A DNA stretch of 64,000 nt from CAWKDG01 sp963848355 (GCA_963848355.1 CAWKDG010000001.1:918727-982726); one strand, 5' to 3'; shown: positions 1 to 8,745, counted from the stretch's first letter. Notes: a model not told the origin generated them from the sequence alone. Numbers and translations are program-made.

Positions 1-1
1 T

Positions 2-1006
2 GGCCGCCTGTGCGATCAGGGCTGCATCCGCGGCCAGTCATGGCTGCGCGACGCCGGTCTCGGCACGGCCGGGGTGGTGAACGTCGACAACTCGTGCGCC
101 GGTGGGTCCTCGGCCATGCACGTCGCCGTCATGGGCGCTCGCGCCGGCCAGTCACCGGTGCTCGTCGTCGGTGTCGAGAAGATGTGGACGGGAAGCCGGG
201 ACGACACCATCGCCGGGATCGAGGACGGGTTGCCGGCCGATGAACGCGCCCATCTCCGCGCCACCATCCAGAACAGTGCCGGCAGCGTCCTCATGGGCCT
301 CAACGCCCAGTGGGTCCGCCACCAGATCGAGGTGCTCGGGACCACGGCCCATCAGATCGCCGCCGCCGCCGCCAAGGCCCGCCGCTGCGCCTCGCGCAAC
401 CCTCTGGCGCAGTTCCGGACGCGGGTCACCGTCGAGGAGGTCCTCGCCGCGCCGGTCGTCGCCGGTTCCCTCACCCGGCTCATGTGCTCGTCGTTCACCG
501 ACGGTGCCGCCGCCGCCGTTCTCATGGCCGGTCCCGTCCGGGGCGCCCCGCGCGTGCGCGCCAGCATCCTGCGCTCGGGCAACGGTGACCTCGACTACCA
601 CAAGCGTCTCGAGGACACGGTCGCCGACGCCTGGAAGGAAGCGGGTGTCGGGCCAGCCGACGTCGATGTCATCGAGCTGCACGACGCCACCAGCGCCGAA
701 GAGCTCTACGCGCTCGAGTCCCTGGGTTTCTTCCCGCCCGGGACGGCCGGGGCCGCCACCGTGGCCGGCGACACCGACATCGACGGGAGCGCAGTCTGCG
801 TCAACCCCAGCGGGGGCCTGGTGGCGCGGGGCCATCCCCTGGGGGCGACGGGGTTGTGCCAGATCGCCGAGCTCGTGCACCAACTCCTCGGTCGCGCCGT
901 CGGACGCCAGCGCCCGGGGGCCCGGATCGGTGTGGCCGTCAACACGGGCGGCATCATCTCCGGTGACGCCGCCGTCGTCGGCATCCACGTCCTGCAGGGA
1001 GCCTGA
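2..1006 (+). CDS. thiolase-family protein (SCP-x/acetyl-CoA acetyltransferase-like), 5' truncated by the window
   Basis: About 334 codons are visible and the frame is open to the left edge. The sequence shows the nucleophile region VDNSCAGGSSAMH (Cys near visible residue 32), a middle ELHDATSAEEL segment typical of SCP-x thiolases, and the C-terminal thiolase box GHPLGATG near residue 277 with NTGG after it. Family members condense or cleave acyl-CoAs in the cytoplasm. The gene stops 3 bp before the KAS III-like gene, so the two are probably co-transcribed and act on related acyl chains. The substrate cannot be told. The family call is firm; the role in synthesis versus breakdown is open. Confidence 0.85.
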   Translation, partial: GRLCDQGCIRGQSWLRDAGLGTAGVVNVDNSCAGGSSAMHVAVMGARAGQSPVLVVGVEKMWTGSRDDTIAGIEDGLPADERAHLRATIQNSAGSVLMGLNAQWVRHQIEVLGTTAHQIAAAAAKARRCASRNPLAQFRTRVTVEEVLAAPVVAGSLTRLMCSSFTDGAAAAVLMAGPVRGAPRVRASILRSGNGDLDYHKRLEDTVADAWKEAGVGPADVDVIELHDATSAEELYALESLGFFPPGTAGAATVAGDTDIDGSAVCVNPSGGLVARGHPLGATGLCQIAELVHQLLGRAVGRQRPGARIGVAVNTGGIISGDAAVVGIHVLQGA

Positions 1007-1009
1007 GAC

Positions 1010-1936
1010 GTGCCCGGAGCGGTCATCACCGGCTGGGGCATCGCCGTTCCCGACAAGATCGTCACCAACGAGGATCTCTCGGCCAGCCTCGACACCAGCG
1101 ACGCCTGGATCATCGAGCGGACGGGCATCAAGCAGCGCCACATCGGGGGCACCACCTCGGAGCTGGCCGTCGTGGCCGGGCGCCAGGCACTCGAGCGCGC
1201 CGGGCGGGGACCGGAGGAGATCGATCTCCTCGTTCTCGCCACCACCACGCCCGATGCCGTCGTGCCCGGGACGTCGGCCACCGTGCACAACGCCCTCGGC
1301 CTGGCCGGCGGGGCATTCGACCTGAACGCCGCCTGCTCGGGCTTCGTCTATGCCCTCGTCGCTGCCCACGGGATGGCGCTGGCCGGGGCCCGCCGCATCC
1401 TCGTCATCGGCAGCGACACGCTGTCGCGCATCACCGACTGGGACGACCGCACGCTGGCCGTCATCGTGGGCGACGGCGCCGGCGCCGTGGTCCTCGAGGC
1501 CACCGACGGTCCCGGCGAGCTCCTCGCCTGGGACCTCGGAGCCGACGGCTCGCTCCGCCACCTCCTCAAGTGCGACACCGGCGGATATCTCTTCATGAAC
1601 GGTCGCGAGATCTTCCGTCACGCCGTGCGCGCCGTCGTCGACTCCTCCCTGGCGGCCCTTCAGCGGGCGGGGATGGAGCCGGGCGATGTCGACGTCTTCG
1701 TCCCCCACCAGGCCAATGCCCGAATCATCTCCGCCGCCCGGGAACGTCTGGGCATCCCCGAGGAGCGGTGCGTCGTCACCATCGACCGCTACGGGAACAC
1801 GTCGTCCGCCTCCATCCCCCTGGCCCTGGCCGACGCCCTCGAGACAGGGCTCCTGCAACCGGGGGCCAAGGTGCTGATGTCGGGGTTCGGGGGGGGAATG
1901 ACCTGGGCCAGCGCCGTCCTCCGATGGGGGGGCTGA
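1010..1936 (+). CDS. fabH: beta-ketoacyl-ACP synthase III (FabH-like)
   Basis: 308 residues, the usual FabH length. The N-terminus has the family signature SDAWIIERTGIKQRHI. The catalytic triad is complete: Cys109 in NAACSGFVYAL, His233 in VPHQANARII and Asn263 in YGNTSSASIP. KAS III enzymes condense an acyl-CoA starter with malonyl-ACP. The GTG start at 1010 lies 3 bp after the thiolase stop, and the gene overlaps the next one by 13 bp, so it sits in a tight operon. Being next to a thiolase and a sugar nucleotidyltransferase rather than fab genes, it may serve a special lipid or secondary pathway instead of housekeeping fatty-acid initiation; that part is inference. Confidence 0.88.
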   Translation: MPGAVITGWGIAVPDKIVTNEDLSASLDTSDAWIIERTGIKQRHIGGTTSELAVVAGRQALERAGRGPEEIDLLVLATTTPDAVVPGTSATVHNALGLAGGAFDLNAACSGFVYALVAAHGMALAGARRILVIGSDTLSRITDWDDRTLAVIVGDGAGAVVLEATDGPGELLAWDLGADGSLRHLLKCDTGGYLFMNGREIFRHAVRAVVDSSLAALQRAGMEPGDVDVFVPHQANARIISAARERLGIPEERCVVTIDRYGNTSSASIPLALADALETGLLQPGAKVLMSGFGGGMTWASAVLRWGG

Positions 1937-2859
1937 CCGGGGCCGGGCGCGGGACGACCGGGTCGCCCGTCCTCGTGATGATGGCGGCGGGCGCGGCCCG
2001 GCGCTACGGCGGTTGCAAGCCCCTCGCTCCCGTCGGCCTGCACGGCGAGGCGGTCATCGACCTGAATGCGGGGGACGCCGTCCGGGCCGGCTTCGGCGAC
2101 ATCGTCCTCATCCTCGGGCCGGCGACGGGGCCAGCCATCACCTACCACGTCCGGCGCTGCTGGCCGTCGTCGGTCCCGGTGTCGACGGCACTGCAGACCA
2201 ATGCCCTCGGAACGGTCCACGCCGTGCTGAGCGCCCGGCCCATCGTCGGCGACCGCTCCTTCGCCGTCATCAACGCCGACGACATCTACGGCGTCCCCGC
2301 CCTCGAGCTCCTGGCCCGGCACCTGACCACCATCTCGGACCACGCCCTCGTCTCCTACCGCCTGCGAGACACCGTGGTCACCGGCGATCCGGTCACGCGG
2401 GGCATGTGCCAGAGCGATGGCGACGGATGGCTGCAGACCATCGTCGAGAGGCGCCTGGTCACCCGCCACCACGACGGGACCTTCACGGCCGACGACGGAC
2501 TCGAGCCGAAGCAGCCGCCCGGTGACACCCCCGTCTCGATGAACCTCTGGGGCTTCACCCCGGCCATCTGGCCATTTCTGGAAGAGGCGTTCGAACGGGT
2601 CCATCCGGAACTGGGGCCCGACGGGACGACACCGGACGGGGCCCCCACCTCGGCCACCGAGGTCCTGCTGCCCGAAGTGGTGGCCGAGATGATCAGCGGC
2701 GCGCCGGCCGGCGACGGGGACGGACGCCGGGTCCGGGTCCTCGAAGGCAGCGGACGCTGCGTCGGGGTCACCCACGCCGACGACCTGCCCGTCGTGCGGA
2801 TGGAGCTGGCCGAGATGGTCGGCCAGGGTCTCCGGGCCGAAGGACCATGGGGGTCGTGA
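1924..2859 (+). CDS. sugar-1-phosphate nucleotidyltransferase-like protein
   Basis: 311 residues from ATG 1924, which overlaps the end of fabH by 13 bp (translational coupling). An N-terminal nucleotide-binding loop reads MAAGAARRYGGCKPLAPVG, a good match to the GxGxRxxxxxKPLxPV pattern of the GT-A-like nucleotidyltransferases. Later come LGTVHAVL, an acidic INADDIYG metal site and a MNLWGF segment, all typical of glucose-1-phosphate uridylyl/thymidylyltransferase relatives. It probably activates a sugar phosphate with an NTP in the cytoplasm. The sugar is unknown. The frame stays open upstream inside fabH, but the first convincing start is 1924. Confidence 0.75.
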   Translation: MGGLTGAGRGTTGSPVLVMMAAGAARRYGGCKPLAPVGLHGEAVIDLNAGDAVRAGFGDIVLILGPATGPAITYHVRRCWPSSVPVSTALQTNALGTVHAVLSARPIVGDRSFAVINADDIYGVPALELLARHLTTISDHALVSYRLRDTVVTGDPVTRGMCQSDGDGWLQTIVERRLVTRHHDGTFTADDGLEPKQPPGDTPVSMNLWGFTPAIWPFLEEAFERVHPELGPDGTTPDGAPTSATEVLLPEVVAEMISGAPAGDGDGRRVRVLEGSGRCVGVTHADDLPVVRMELAEMVGQGLRAEGPWGS

Positions 2860-2935
2860 CCTGACGACCCCGTCCCCCGTCGCCGGCGGCGGGCACCGTC
2901 AACCGGTCCTGCTCCCCCGGCCACGTTCGATCGAG

Positions 2936-4642
2936 ATGGCCCCCGACGGGGGGCGCGTGGCCGACAGCGCCGTCACCGAGACCCGTGACCAAACGCTTCG
3001 GGTCGAGGGCTACCACCTCGAGGTGGCGGACGACGGTATCCGCCTCACGGCGGCCGACGACGCCGGCGCCCGCCATGGCCGCGCCACCCTGGACCAACTC
3101 CGCCGTACCGACACCGACGGCGGCACCGTTCCCGCCTGCCGCATCCTCGACTGGCCCGACTTCGCCGTCCGCGGCGTCATGCTCGACGTGGCTCGCGACC
3201 GGGTCCCCACCCTCGAGTCGCTCTTCGCCCTCGTCGACCGCCTGGCCGGGTGGAAGCTCAATCAATTGCAGCTCTACACCGAGCACACCTTCGCTTATGC
3301 CGGTCACGAGGAGGTCTGGCGCCGGGCGAGCCCCTATACGGCCGACGACATCCGCGCCATCGACAGCCACTGCCGGTCACGCGGCGTCGAGCTGGTGGCC
3401 AACCAGAACACGCTGGGCCACTTCGAACGGTGGCTGCGCCACGACCGCTACCGGCCCCTCGCCATCGCGCCGGACGGCTTCGAGTGGGTCTTCGGGGTCA
3501 GGCGGTCGCCCATGACCCTCGATCCCGCCAACGACCAGGCCTTCGCCCTCGTCTCCGACCTGCTCGGACAGCTGGTCCCGGTGATCGACAGTCCCCGCGT
3601 CCACATCGGCCTCGACGAACCCTGGGAGCTGGCGCCCGAACGCCGTCCCGAGTGGGTCGACTGGCTCCGGCGCCTGGTGGCGCTGCCGGTGATGGCCGAC
3701 CGCCAGCCTCTGGTCTGGGGTGACGTCCTGGCCGGCGACCCCGCGCTGCTCGAGGGGCTCCCTCCTGGGGTCACCGTCTGTGAGTGGGGGTACGAGGACG
3801 ACCACCCTTTCGCCGAGCGGGTCGAACGCCTGGCCGCCGCCGGTGTCCCGTTCTGGATGAGTCCGGGGACCTCGAGCTGGCTCTCGATCTCCGGCCGGGT
3901 GGAGAACATGCTCGGCAACATCCGGGGCGCGGCGGTGGCCGGTCTGGCCCACGGGGCTTCGGGGATCCTCACCACCGACTGGGGCGACATGGGTCACCAT
4001 CAGCAACCGGTGGTGAGCGAACCGGGCCTGGCGGCGGCGGCCGCCTTCAGCTGGTGCGTCGACGCCCATGCCTCGCTGGACCTCGACGCGTTGGCCGCCA
4101 TGCTCGACGCCCACGCCTTCGACGATCCGGCCGGAGCCGTCGGCGGCGCCCTCGTCACCGTCGGACGCATTCCCCGGCTGATGACGCCGCAGGTCCCGAA
4201 CATGTCGGCCCTCGTCTTCTCGATCCTGTTGCCGCAGTGGCGCGTCGGGCGCGGGGCGACGCGCGGCCTCACCGACGACGATCTCGACCGGGTGACCGGC
4301 GCCCTGGACGAGGCCGAGGCGGCCGTCGGCCACGCCCGACCACGGCGCCCCGACGCCGGTCTCGTCCTCGACGAGATCCGGGCCACTCTGGGCCTTCTCC
4401 GGCTGGCCTGCTCTGACGCCCGCCTGCGCCTCCGGGGTGACGGAAGCCTGTCGTCGGTGGCCGCCTCCGACCGTGCCGTCCTGTCCGCCGAGCTCGACGC
4501 CGTCATCTCCGAACACCGGCGGCTTTGGGGGCAGGCCTTCCGACCGGGGGGTCTCGACGACAGCGTGGCGTGGTTCGAGCACCTCCGTTCGTGCTACGCC
4601 ACCGGCGAGGCGGACAGGAGCTGGTTCGGCCCCACCGCCTGA
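2936..4642 (+). CDS. glycoside hydrolase family 20-like protein (beta-N-acetylhexosaminidase type)
   Basis: 568 residues. After an N-terminal non-catalytic domain (to about residue 75), the TIM-barrel begins with FAVRGVMLDVARDR, the classic GH20 opening. It continues with LNQLQLYTEHTFAY, GVELVANQNTLGH and the catalytic Asp-Glu pair in HIGLDEPWEL (about residues 227-228). No signal peptide is visible, so a cytoplasmic role on amino-sugar substrates is likely. Just upstream of ATG 2936 the same frame encodes VLLPRPRSIE, which resembles the conserved start of GH20 N-terminal domains. No ATG or GTG lies there, only CTG 2861, so the true start is uncertain. It follows the nucleotidyltransferase by 76 bp. 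Confidence 0.8.
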   Translation: MAPDGGRVADSAVTETRDQTLRVEGYHLEVADDGIRLTAADDAGARHGRATLDQLRRTDTDGGTVPACRILDWPDFAVRGVMLDVARDRVPTLESLFALVDRLAGWKLNQLQLYTEHTFAYAGHEEVWRRASPYTADDIRAIDSHCRSRGVELVANQNTLGHFERWLRHDRYRPLAIAPDGFEWVFGVRRSPMTLDPANDQAFALVSDLLGQLVPVIDSPRVHIGLDEPWELAPERRPEWVDWLRRLVALPVMADRQPLVWGDVLAGDPALLEGLPPGVTVCEWGYEDDHPFAERVERLAAAGVPFWMSPGTSSWLSISGRVENMLGNIRGAAVAGLAHGASGILTTDWGDMGHHQQPVVSEPGLAAAAAFSWCVDAHASLDLDALAAMLDAHAFDDPAGAVGGALVTVGRIPRLMTPQVPNMSALVFSILLPQWRVGRGATRGLTDDDLDRVTGALDEAEAAVGHARPRRPDAGLVLDEIRATLGLLRLACSDARLRLRGDGSLSSVAASDRAVLSAELDAVISEHRRLWGQAFRPGGLDDSVAWFEHLRSCYATGEADRSWFGPTA

Positions 4643-4712
4643 CCTGCAGGATCAACAGCCGATGGCGCCGGTAGTCTGTGACCAGGACCGATACGAGGAG
4701 CGGGGCCGGGAC

Positions 4713-5639
4713 ATGGGCCGAGGGACGAGCCGCACACGGCGTCTGACCGTGACGCTCGGTGTGAACGTCGCCCTGGCGGCCGGGCAGGTCGTGGCCGGCG
4801 TCGTGGCCCATTCGACGGGTCTGTTGGCCGATGCCGGGCACAACGTCACCGACGTCGCCGGCATCACCATGGCCCTCGTCGCCGTCCGCTTCGCCCTGCG
4901 CCCGCGCAGCCCCGCCCATTCCTTCGGCTACCACCGCGGCGCCATCCTGGCCGCCCTGGCCAACGCCGCCATCATCGCGGCGGTCACCGTGGCCATCGTG
5001 GCCGTCGGGGTCGACCGTCTCCTGCACCCCCGCCCGGTCGAGGGGGGCGTCGTGGTCGCCGTGGCCGCCGGTGCCTTCCTGCTGAACGCCTCGGCCGCCC
5101 TGCTGATGCGCGAGAGGCACCCGGATCTGAACATGCGGGCCGCCACCTTCCACATGACGGCCGACGCCGCCGCCTCCCTGGTGGTGGCGGCGGCGGGGGC
5201 TCTGATCCTGGTCGACGCCCGACTGCGCTGGGCCGACCCCGTCGCCTCGCTCGCCGTGGGCACGCTCATCATCGTCGAGGCCTACCGGCTACTGCGCGCC
5301 AGCCTGGCCATCCTCCTCGAGTCGGCACCGGCCGACCTCGACCTCGCCGCGCTCACCGGAGCCATGGTCACCATCCCCGGGGTGGCCGAGGTCCACGACC
5401 TCCACGTCTGGAGCTTGTCGAGCGAGGTCCGGGCACTGTCGGCCCACGTCGTCGTGGTCGGTCATCCCTCGCTGGAACAGGCCCAGCTCATCGGCGACCA
5501 GGTCAAGGCGGCGGTGGCCGGACCGTTCACCATCGCCCATACCACGCTGGAGCTCGAGTGCGAACGGTGCACCGACGAGGAGTCCGACCCCTGCCTCATG
5601 GACTCTCTCTCCGGTCCCCCCGCCACCGGCGATCGGTGA
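4713..5639 (+). CDS. cation diffusion facilitator (CzcD/ZitB-like metal efflux transporter)
   Basis: 308 residues with six membrane segments. TM2 carries HSTGLLADAGHNVTDVAG and TM5 carries FHMTADAAASL, which supply the HxxxD metal sites of CDF exporters of Zn, Cd or Co. The cytoplasmic C-terminal domain (VHDLHVWSLSSEV) is also typical. ATG 4713 is preceded by a good Shine-Dalgarno GAGGAG at 4695-4700; an earlier ATG at 4662 has none and would add a non-family N-terminus. The stop codon overlaps the start of the acylphosphatase gene (GTGA), so both are co-translated. Confidence 0.9.
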   Translation: MGRGTSRTRRLTVTLGVNVALAAGQVVAGVVAHSTGLLADAGHNVTDVAGITMALVAVRFALRPRSPAHSFGYHRGAILAALANAAIIAAVTVAIVAVGVDRLLHPRPVEGGVVVAVAAGAFLLNASAALLMRERHPDLNMRAATFHMTADAAASLVVAAAGALILVDARLRWADPVASLAVGTLIIVEAYRLLRASLAILLESAPADLDLAALTGAMVTIPGVAEVHDLHVWSLSSEVRALSAHVVVVGHPSLEQAQLIGDQVKAAVAGPFTIAHTTLELECERCTDEESDPCLMDSLSGPPATGDR

Positions 5640-5908
5640 GCGGGGTCCGCCGCCGGGTGGTGGTGGCCGGCCGGGTCCAGGCCGTGGGGTTCCGGGTCTC
5701 GTGCGCCCGCCGGGCCACCGATGCGGGCCTGGGCGGCTGGGTGTCCAACCTCCCCGACGGGCGCGTCGAAGCCGTCTTCGAGGGCCCCGCCGACGCGGTG
5801 GACGGCCTCGTCGCATGGTGTCGCGCCGGCCCCCCGATGGCCCGGGTCACCACCGTCGCCGTCACCGACGAGCCCGTCCTCGGCGAGACCCGGTTCGTGA
5901 TCAGGTAG
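5636..5908 (+). CDS. acyP: acylphosphatase
   Basis: 90 residues, the family's usual size. It carries VAGRVQAVGFRVSCARRA, whose GxVQxVGFR loop contains the catalytic Arg, and GWVSNLPDGRVEAVFEG with the catalytic Asn. Acylphosphatases hydrolyse acyl phosphates such as carbamoyl phosphate in the cytoplasm. GTG 5636 overlaps the CDF stop by 4 bp. The longer open frame from 5558 lacks family similarity and lies inside the CDF gene. The gene ends exactly where the convergent BtuF-like gene ends. Confidence 0.92.
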   Translation: MSGVRRRVVVAGRVQAVGFRVSCARRATDAGLGGWVSNLPDGRVEAVFEGPADAVDGLVAWCRAGPPMARVTTVAVTDEPVLGETRFVIR

Positions 5909-6814
5909 TCATCGCAGGCGCCGGGCACGGCCCGGTGGCGGCGGGGGCACGAGCCCGGGGTGCAACACCGAGGCCAACAGCTCCACCCCGTCGACCACCC
6001 GCGGTCCGGGCCGGGAGAAGTAGGCGCTGCCGTCGAGGGCCCAGACCTCCGAGGCCGCGGCCAGCTCCGGTCGGGCGAGCAACTCGGATCCCTCGGCCAC
6101 GGCCTCTTCCAGCCCGTACCCACAGGGGGCGACGACCACCACGTCGACGTCGGCCGCGGCAATCTCGTCCCAGGCCACCCGCTCCGACGGACGTCCGGGG
6201 GCGGCCAGGAGCGACGTCCCCCCGGCGGCGTCGACCATCTCCGGGACCCAGTGGCCCCCCAGGAAGGGCGGGTCGGACCACTCAAGCTCGAGGACCCGGC
6301 GTCTGGCGGCCCCCGACGTCCGTCGCCGCACCTCGTCGACCCGGCCGCTGAGAACCTCGGCCACGGCCCTTCCGCGCCCGGGGACGCCCGCCGCGATGGC
6401 CACCGCCGTCACGGCCGCGATCACCTCGGCAAGTGTCGTCGGGTCGAGCGACACCACGTCGGCCCGGCACCCGAGACGATCGAGGGCGTCGGTGACATCA
6501 CCCGACGAGACGGCGCAGACCCGGCACAGATCCTGGGCCAGGATCAGGTCCGGTCGCAGCGCCCTGATGAGATCTTCGTCGAGGCGGTAGAGCGGTTCCC
6601 CCGAGGCGACGAGGGTGGCCACTGCACCGTCGATCTGCGCAGCGGACAGGGCCGGCGTCTGCGACGACATCCCCACGGTCGGAAACGAGACCACCGGCTT
6701 GTCACGCGCCGCGGGTGGATAATCGCATTCGGCGGTGACGGCGACGAGAGAGTCGTCGAGTCCCAGGGCAAAGACGATCTCGGTCGCGGAGGGAAGCAAC
6801 GACAGGATCCGCAC
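5909..6814 (-). CDS. BtuF-like periplasmic-binding-fold protein (cobalamin/iron-chelate type) without signal peptide
   Basis: 301 residues on the - strand from a GTG at 6814. Its start, MRILSLLPSATEIVFALG, is typical of the BtuF/FecB-like helical-backbone binding fold. Later segments are RPDLILAQDLCRVCAVS, DVVSLDPTTLAEV, LEWSDPPFLGGHWVPEM and VVVVAPCGYGLEEA. It has no signal peptide or lipobox, as in many stand-alone cobalamin-binding-protein homologues, so it may not be part of a classical ABC importer; no permease or ATPase gene is adjacent. A GAGGGG ribosome site precedes the start. It converges with acyP with no gap. Confidence 0.75.
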   Translation of the reverse strand: MRILSLLPSATEIVFALGLDDSLVAVTAECDYPPAARDKPVVSFPTVGMSSQTPALSAAQIDGAVATLVASGEPLYRLDEDLIRALRPDLILAQDLCRVCAVSSGDVTDALDRLGCRADVVSLDPTTLAEVIAAVTAVAIAAGVPGRGRAVAEVLSGRVDEVRRRTSGAARRRVLELEWSDPPFLGGHWVPEMVDAAGGTSLLAAPGRPSERVAWDEIAAADVDVVVVAPCGYGLEEAVAEGSELLARPELAAASEVWALDGSAYFSRPGPRVVDGVELLASVLHPGLVPPPPPGRARRLR

Positions 6815-6827
6815 CAGTGGCCCCTCT

Positions 6828-7042
6828 GGTCTTGGCTGTCACGGACAGCGGTTCACGCGACGCGGTTCGCACGCCAGACGCGGCGAGGCCCCGAGTAGCC
6901 GGTTCGGCCGAAACCGCCCGTGCTCCTCGGGGCCCGCGCCCTCGGCGAGACAGGCTGCCCCGCACCCGAGGCCGGACGACCCCTGGCGTGGGCGTTGCAC
7001 CTCTCGGTCCCAGGGAACCTCCTGATGCAGCACCGCCAAGCC
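6828..7042. other. intergenic segment with several strong stem-loops, possible structured RNA
   Basis: The 500-bp gap between the BtuF-like gene and the bicupin gene holds a run of inverted repeats. Stems are GCTGTC/GACAGC at 6835-6849; GGCCCCGAG/CTCGGGGCC at 6887-6895 and 6926-6934, with an inner CGGTT/AACCG pair; CCTCGG/CCGAGG at 6940-6945 and 6966-6971; and CCCTGG/CCAGGG at 6981-6986 and 7010-7015. The ends (CTTGGC at 6831-6836 and GCCAAG at 7035-7040) can also pair, which would enclose the whole. I could not match it to RNase P, tmRNA, SRP RNA or a cobalamin riboswitch. In such GC-rich DNA some stems are expected by chance. Confidence 0.3.
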
Positions 7043-7194
7043 TTACCGGTGAACCCGTCTCCTCGCGTGCGCTCGGTGATCTCGCCTTTCAGCGATCTCT
7101 CCGGCCGTCGCTCGGTCGTCATTCATTCGGCTTCTCACACTGTGCGCCGCGACCCCCCGAGCGGTCAAGATCCCAACGGGAAATCCCTATGTTG

Positions 7195-7264
7195 TCCGGA
7201 GAATTCAGCCGTCTGTCCCCAGGCGAACCGAGGATATCCCCAGAAAGATCCGAGTCATCCCCAG
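7195..7264. promoter_or_regulatory. phased TCCCCAG repeats upstream of the bicupin gene
   Basis: TCCCCAG occurs at 7216, 7237 and 7258, exactly 21 bp apart, and a weaker copy (TCCGGAG) at 7195 keeps the same phase. The 21-bp spacing equals two helical turns, so a protein could bind all sites on one face of the DNA. The array ends about 50 bp before the ATG at 7317. The reverse strand reads CTGGGGA. No factor is assigned. Confidence 0.45.
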
Positions 7265-7316
7265 GTCACCCACAACCGGTGCGGCACGCGCCGCGCCGGT
7301 GACCGATACTGGTGAC

Positions 7317-8291
7317 ATGACGCACGCGCCGGGAGTGGGGATCACGAGCGCCGACGACACGGTGCACGCCGGCCTCGCCGTCGAGGACTGGACCGGTGAC
7401 GCTGTCTTCCACGAGTACAGCGCGGCGGTCGATCCACTACGCGTCGGCGCCATTTCTCGCGTTCCGATCCATTGCTTCCCGGCCGCGCTCCACGCGTCGG
7501 GGCCCACCCGGACCATCGCCCTCGACCTGTCGCCCGTCCTCGGCACGGCCGTCCCGGCCACCGGACCGTCGCTCCTGGCCCAATTCCTCCGCATCAACGC
7601 CGGCACGTCGCTCGACACCGCCCCCGTCGCCACCAGTGAGCTCGTCTACTGCCTGGGCGGACGGGGGCGGCTCGACATCGCTGGTGGCGGATCCGTCGCC
7701 TGGCAGCCCGGGGACGTGATCACGCTGCCGGCCGGCTGCCGCGCCCGCTACCGGGCCGACGACGACGCCGTGCTCTACCACGTCGACGACTCCCCCCTCC
7801 TCGCCTACCTCAGGGTCGTGCCCACGCCGGCGGCGTTCGGCCCCACCCTCTTCGACGGCCGCGTGGCCCGGGCCCGTCTCGAGGCGGTGGCGGCGGAACC
7901 GGGCGCCGGCGAGCGCAGCCGGGTGGCCGTCCTCCTCGGCAACGCCCGCAACGCCCAGACGCTGACGGCCACCCACACCCTGTGGGCCATGCTCGGGGTC
8001 CTGCCCGACGGATCCGTCCAACGACCCCACCGCCATCAGAGCCTCGCCCTCGACCTCATCGTCGACTGCCGCCCGGGCTGCTACAGCCTGGTCGGCGACA
8101 CCCTCGGTGACGACGGCGCCATCGCCGGTGCCGAGCGGGTCGACTGGGAACCGGGCGGCGCCTTCGTCACTCCTCCGGGCCTGTGGCACAGCCACCACAA
8201 CGAGTCCGGGGCCCCCGCCCACCTTCTCCCCGTCCAGGACGCCGGCCTCCACACCTACCTTCGCACGCTCGACATCCGGTTCACGACGTAG
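7317..8291 (+). CDS. bicupin protein, gentisate 1,2-dioxygenase-like
   Basis: 324 residues from ATG 7317 (a GTG at 7299 would add six). Two cupin domains are visible. The first is around residues 95-160, with TSELVYCLGGRGRL and WQPGDVITLPAG. The second is around residues 230-310, with RPHRHQSLALDLIV, a possible metal pair in PHRHQ, and PPGLWHSHHNES. The layout and the C-terminal GLHTYLRTLDIRF resemble gentisate or related ring-cleaving dioxygenases, which use Fe(II). No other aromatic-degradation gene is close, so the substrate is uncertain. It overlaps the convergent START-like gene by 11 bp. Confidence 0.6.
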   Translation: MTHAPGVGITSADDTVHAGLAVEDWTGDAVFHEYSAAVDPLRVGAISRVPIHCFPAALHASGPTRTIALDLSPVLGTAVPATGPSLLAQFLRINAGTSLDTAPVATSELVYCLGGRGRLDIAGGGSVAWQPGDVITLPAGCRARYRADDDAVLYHVDDSPLLAYLRVVPTPAAFGPTLFDGRVARARLEAVAAEPGAGERSRVAVLLGNARNAQTLTATHTLWAMLGVLPDGSVQRPHRHQSLALDLIVDCRPGCYSLVGDTLGDDGAIAGAERVDWEPGGAFVTPPGLWHSHHNESGAPAHLLPVQDAGLHTYLRTLDIRFTT

Positions 8292-8745
8292 GCCCGCGGC
8301 CCCTCTCGCCCGCCTCGAGCAGCCGGGCGATCTCGGCCACCTCGTCGGCCACCGACCGGGCGAACCACGCCCGGGCCACGGCATCGTGCAGCCACCCGAG
8401 CGGACCACGGCCCAGGTCCAGCTCCTCCACGTGGCGCAGGCGCGTGCCGTCCGCCACCGCCTCGATCTCGAACCAGGCGTGGAGGGACCGGGGGACGCCG
8501 TGCTCCAGGGTGACGTCGATCGACGACGGCCGCGTCCAGCGGTAGCGGGTGATGACCGAGCCCGGAAAGAGGCCCATGAACTTCCCGTCCTCTCGGGCCA
8601 CCATGCCGTCGGGCGTGTCGGCCAACTTCGTGACCCACACCATCTTGGTATCGGCCTTCGTGTACTGGGCGGGATCGAGAACGAAGTCGAAGACGTCGTC
8701 GGGGGTGACGCCACGGACCACGGCCACGCCCTCACCGCGGATCAC
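8281..8745 (-). CDS. SRPBCC/START-like domain protein (polyketide cyclase/dehydrase family)
   Basis: 154 residues from GTG 8745. The helix-grip fold pattern is recognisable: VTPDDVFDFVLDPAQYTK near the start, then strands ending in DGTRLRHVEELDL, and a long C-terminal helix (WFARSVADEVAEIARLLEAG). Such proteins bind hydrophobic ligands or act as cyclases/aromatases. The immediate upstream - strand neighbour is the P450 gene, separated by the 15-bp tandem repeats, so the two could work on the same hydrophobic molecule. No catalytic residue can be assigned. Confidence 0.65.
   Translation of the reverse strand: MIRGEGVAVVRGVTPDDVFDFVLDPAQYTKADTKMVWVTKLADTPDGMVAREDGKFMGLFPGSVITRYRWTRPSSIDVTLEHGVPRSLHAWFEIEAVADGTRLRHVEELDLGRGPLGWLHDAVARAWFARSVADEVAEIARLLEAGERGRGPTS

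Noticed and set aside
152..1858. Long - strand open frame antisense to the thiolase and fabH genes
   Set aside because: Shadow of high-GC coding sequence; no domain, and the + strand has two clear enzymes.
6814..6821. GCCACTGG on the - strand at the BtuF-like gene start, a motif found in cobalamin riboswitches
   Set aside because: It overlaps the start codon, and no B12 box or other core element is present in order.
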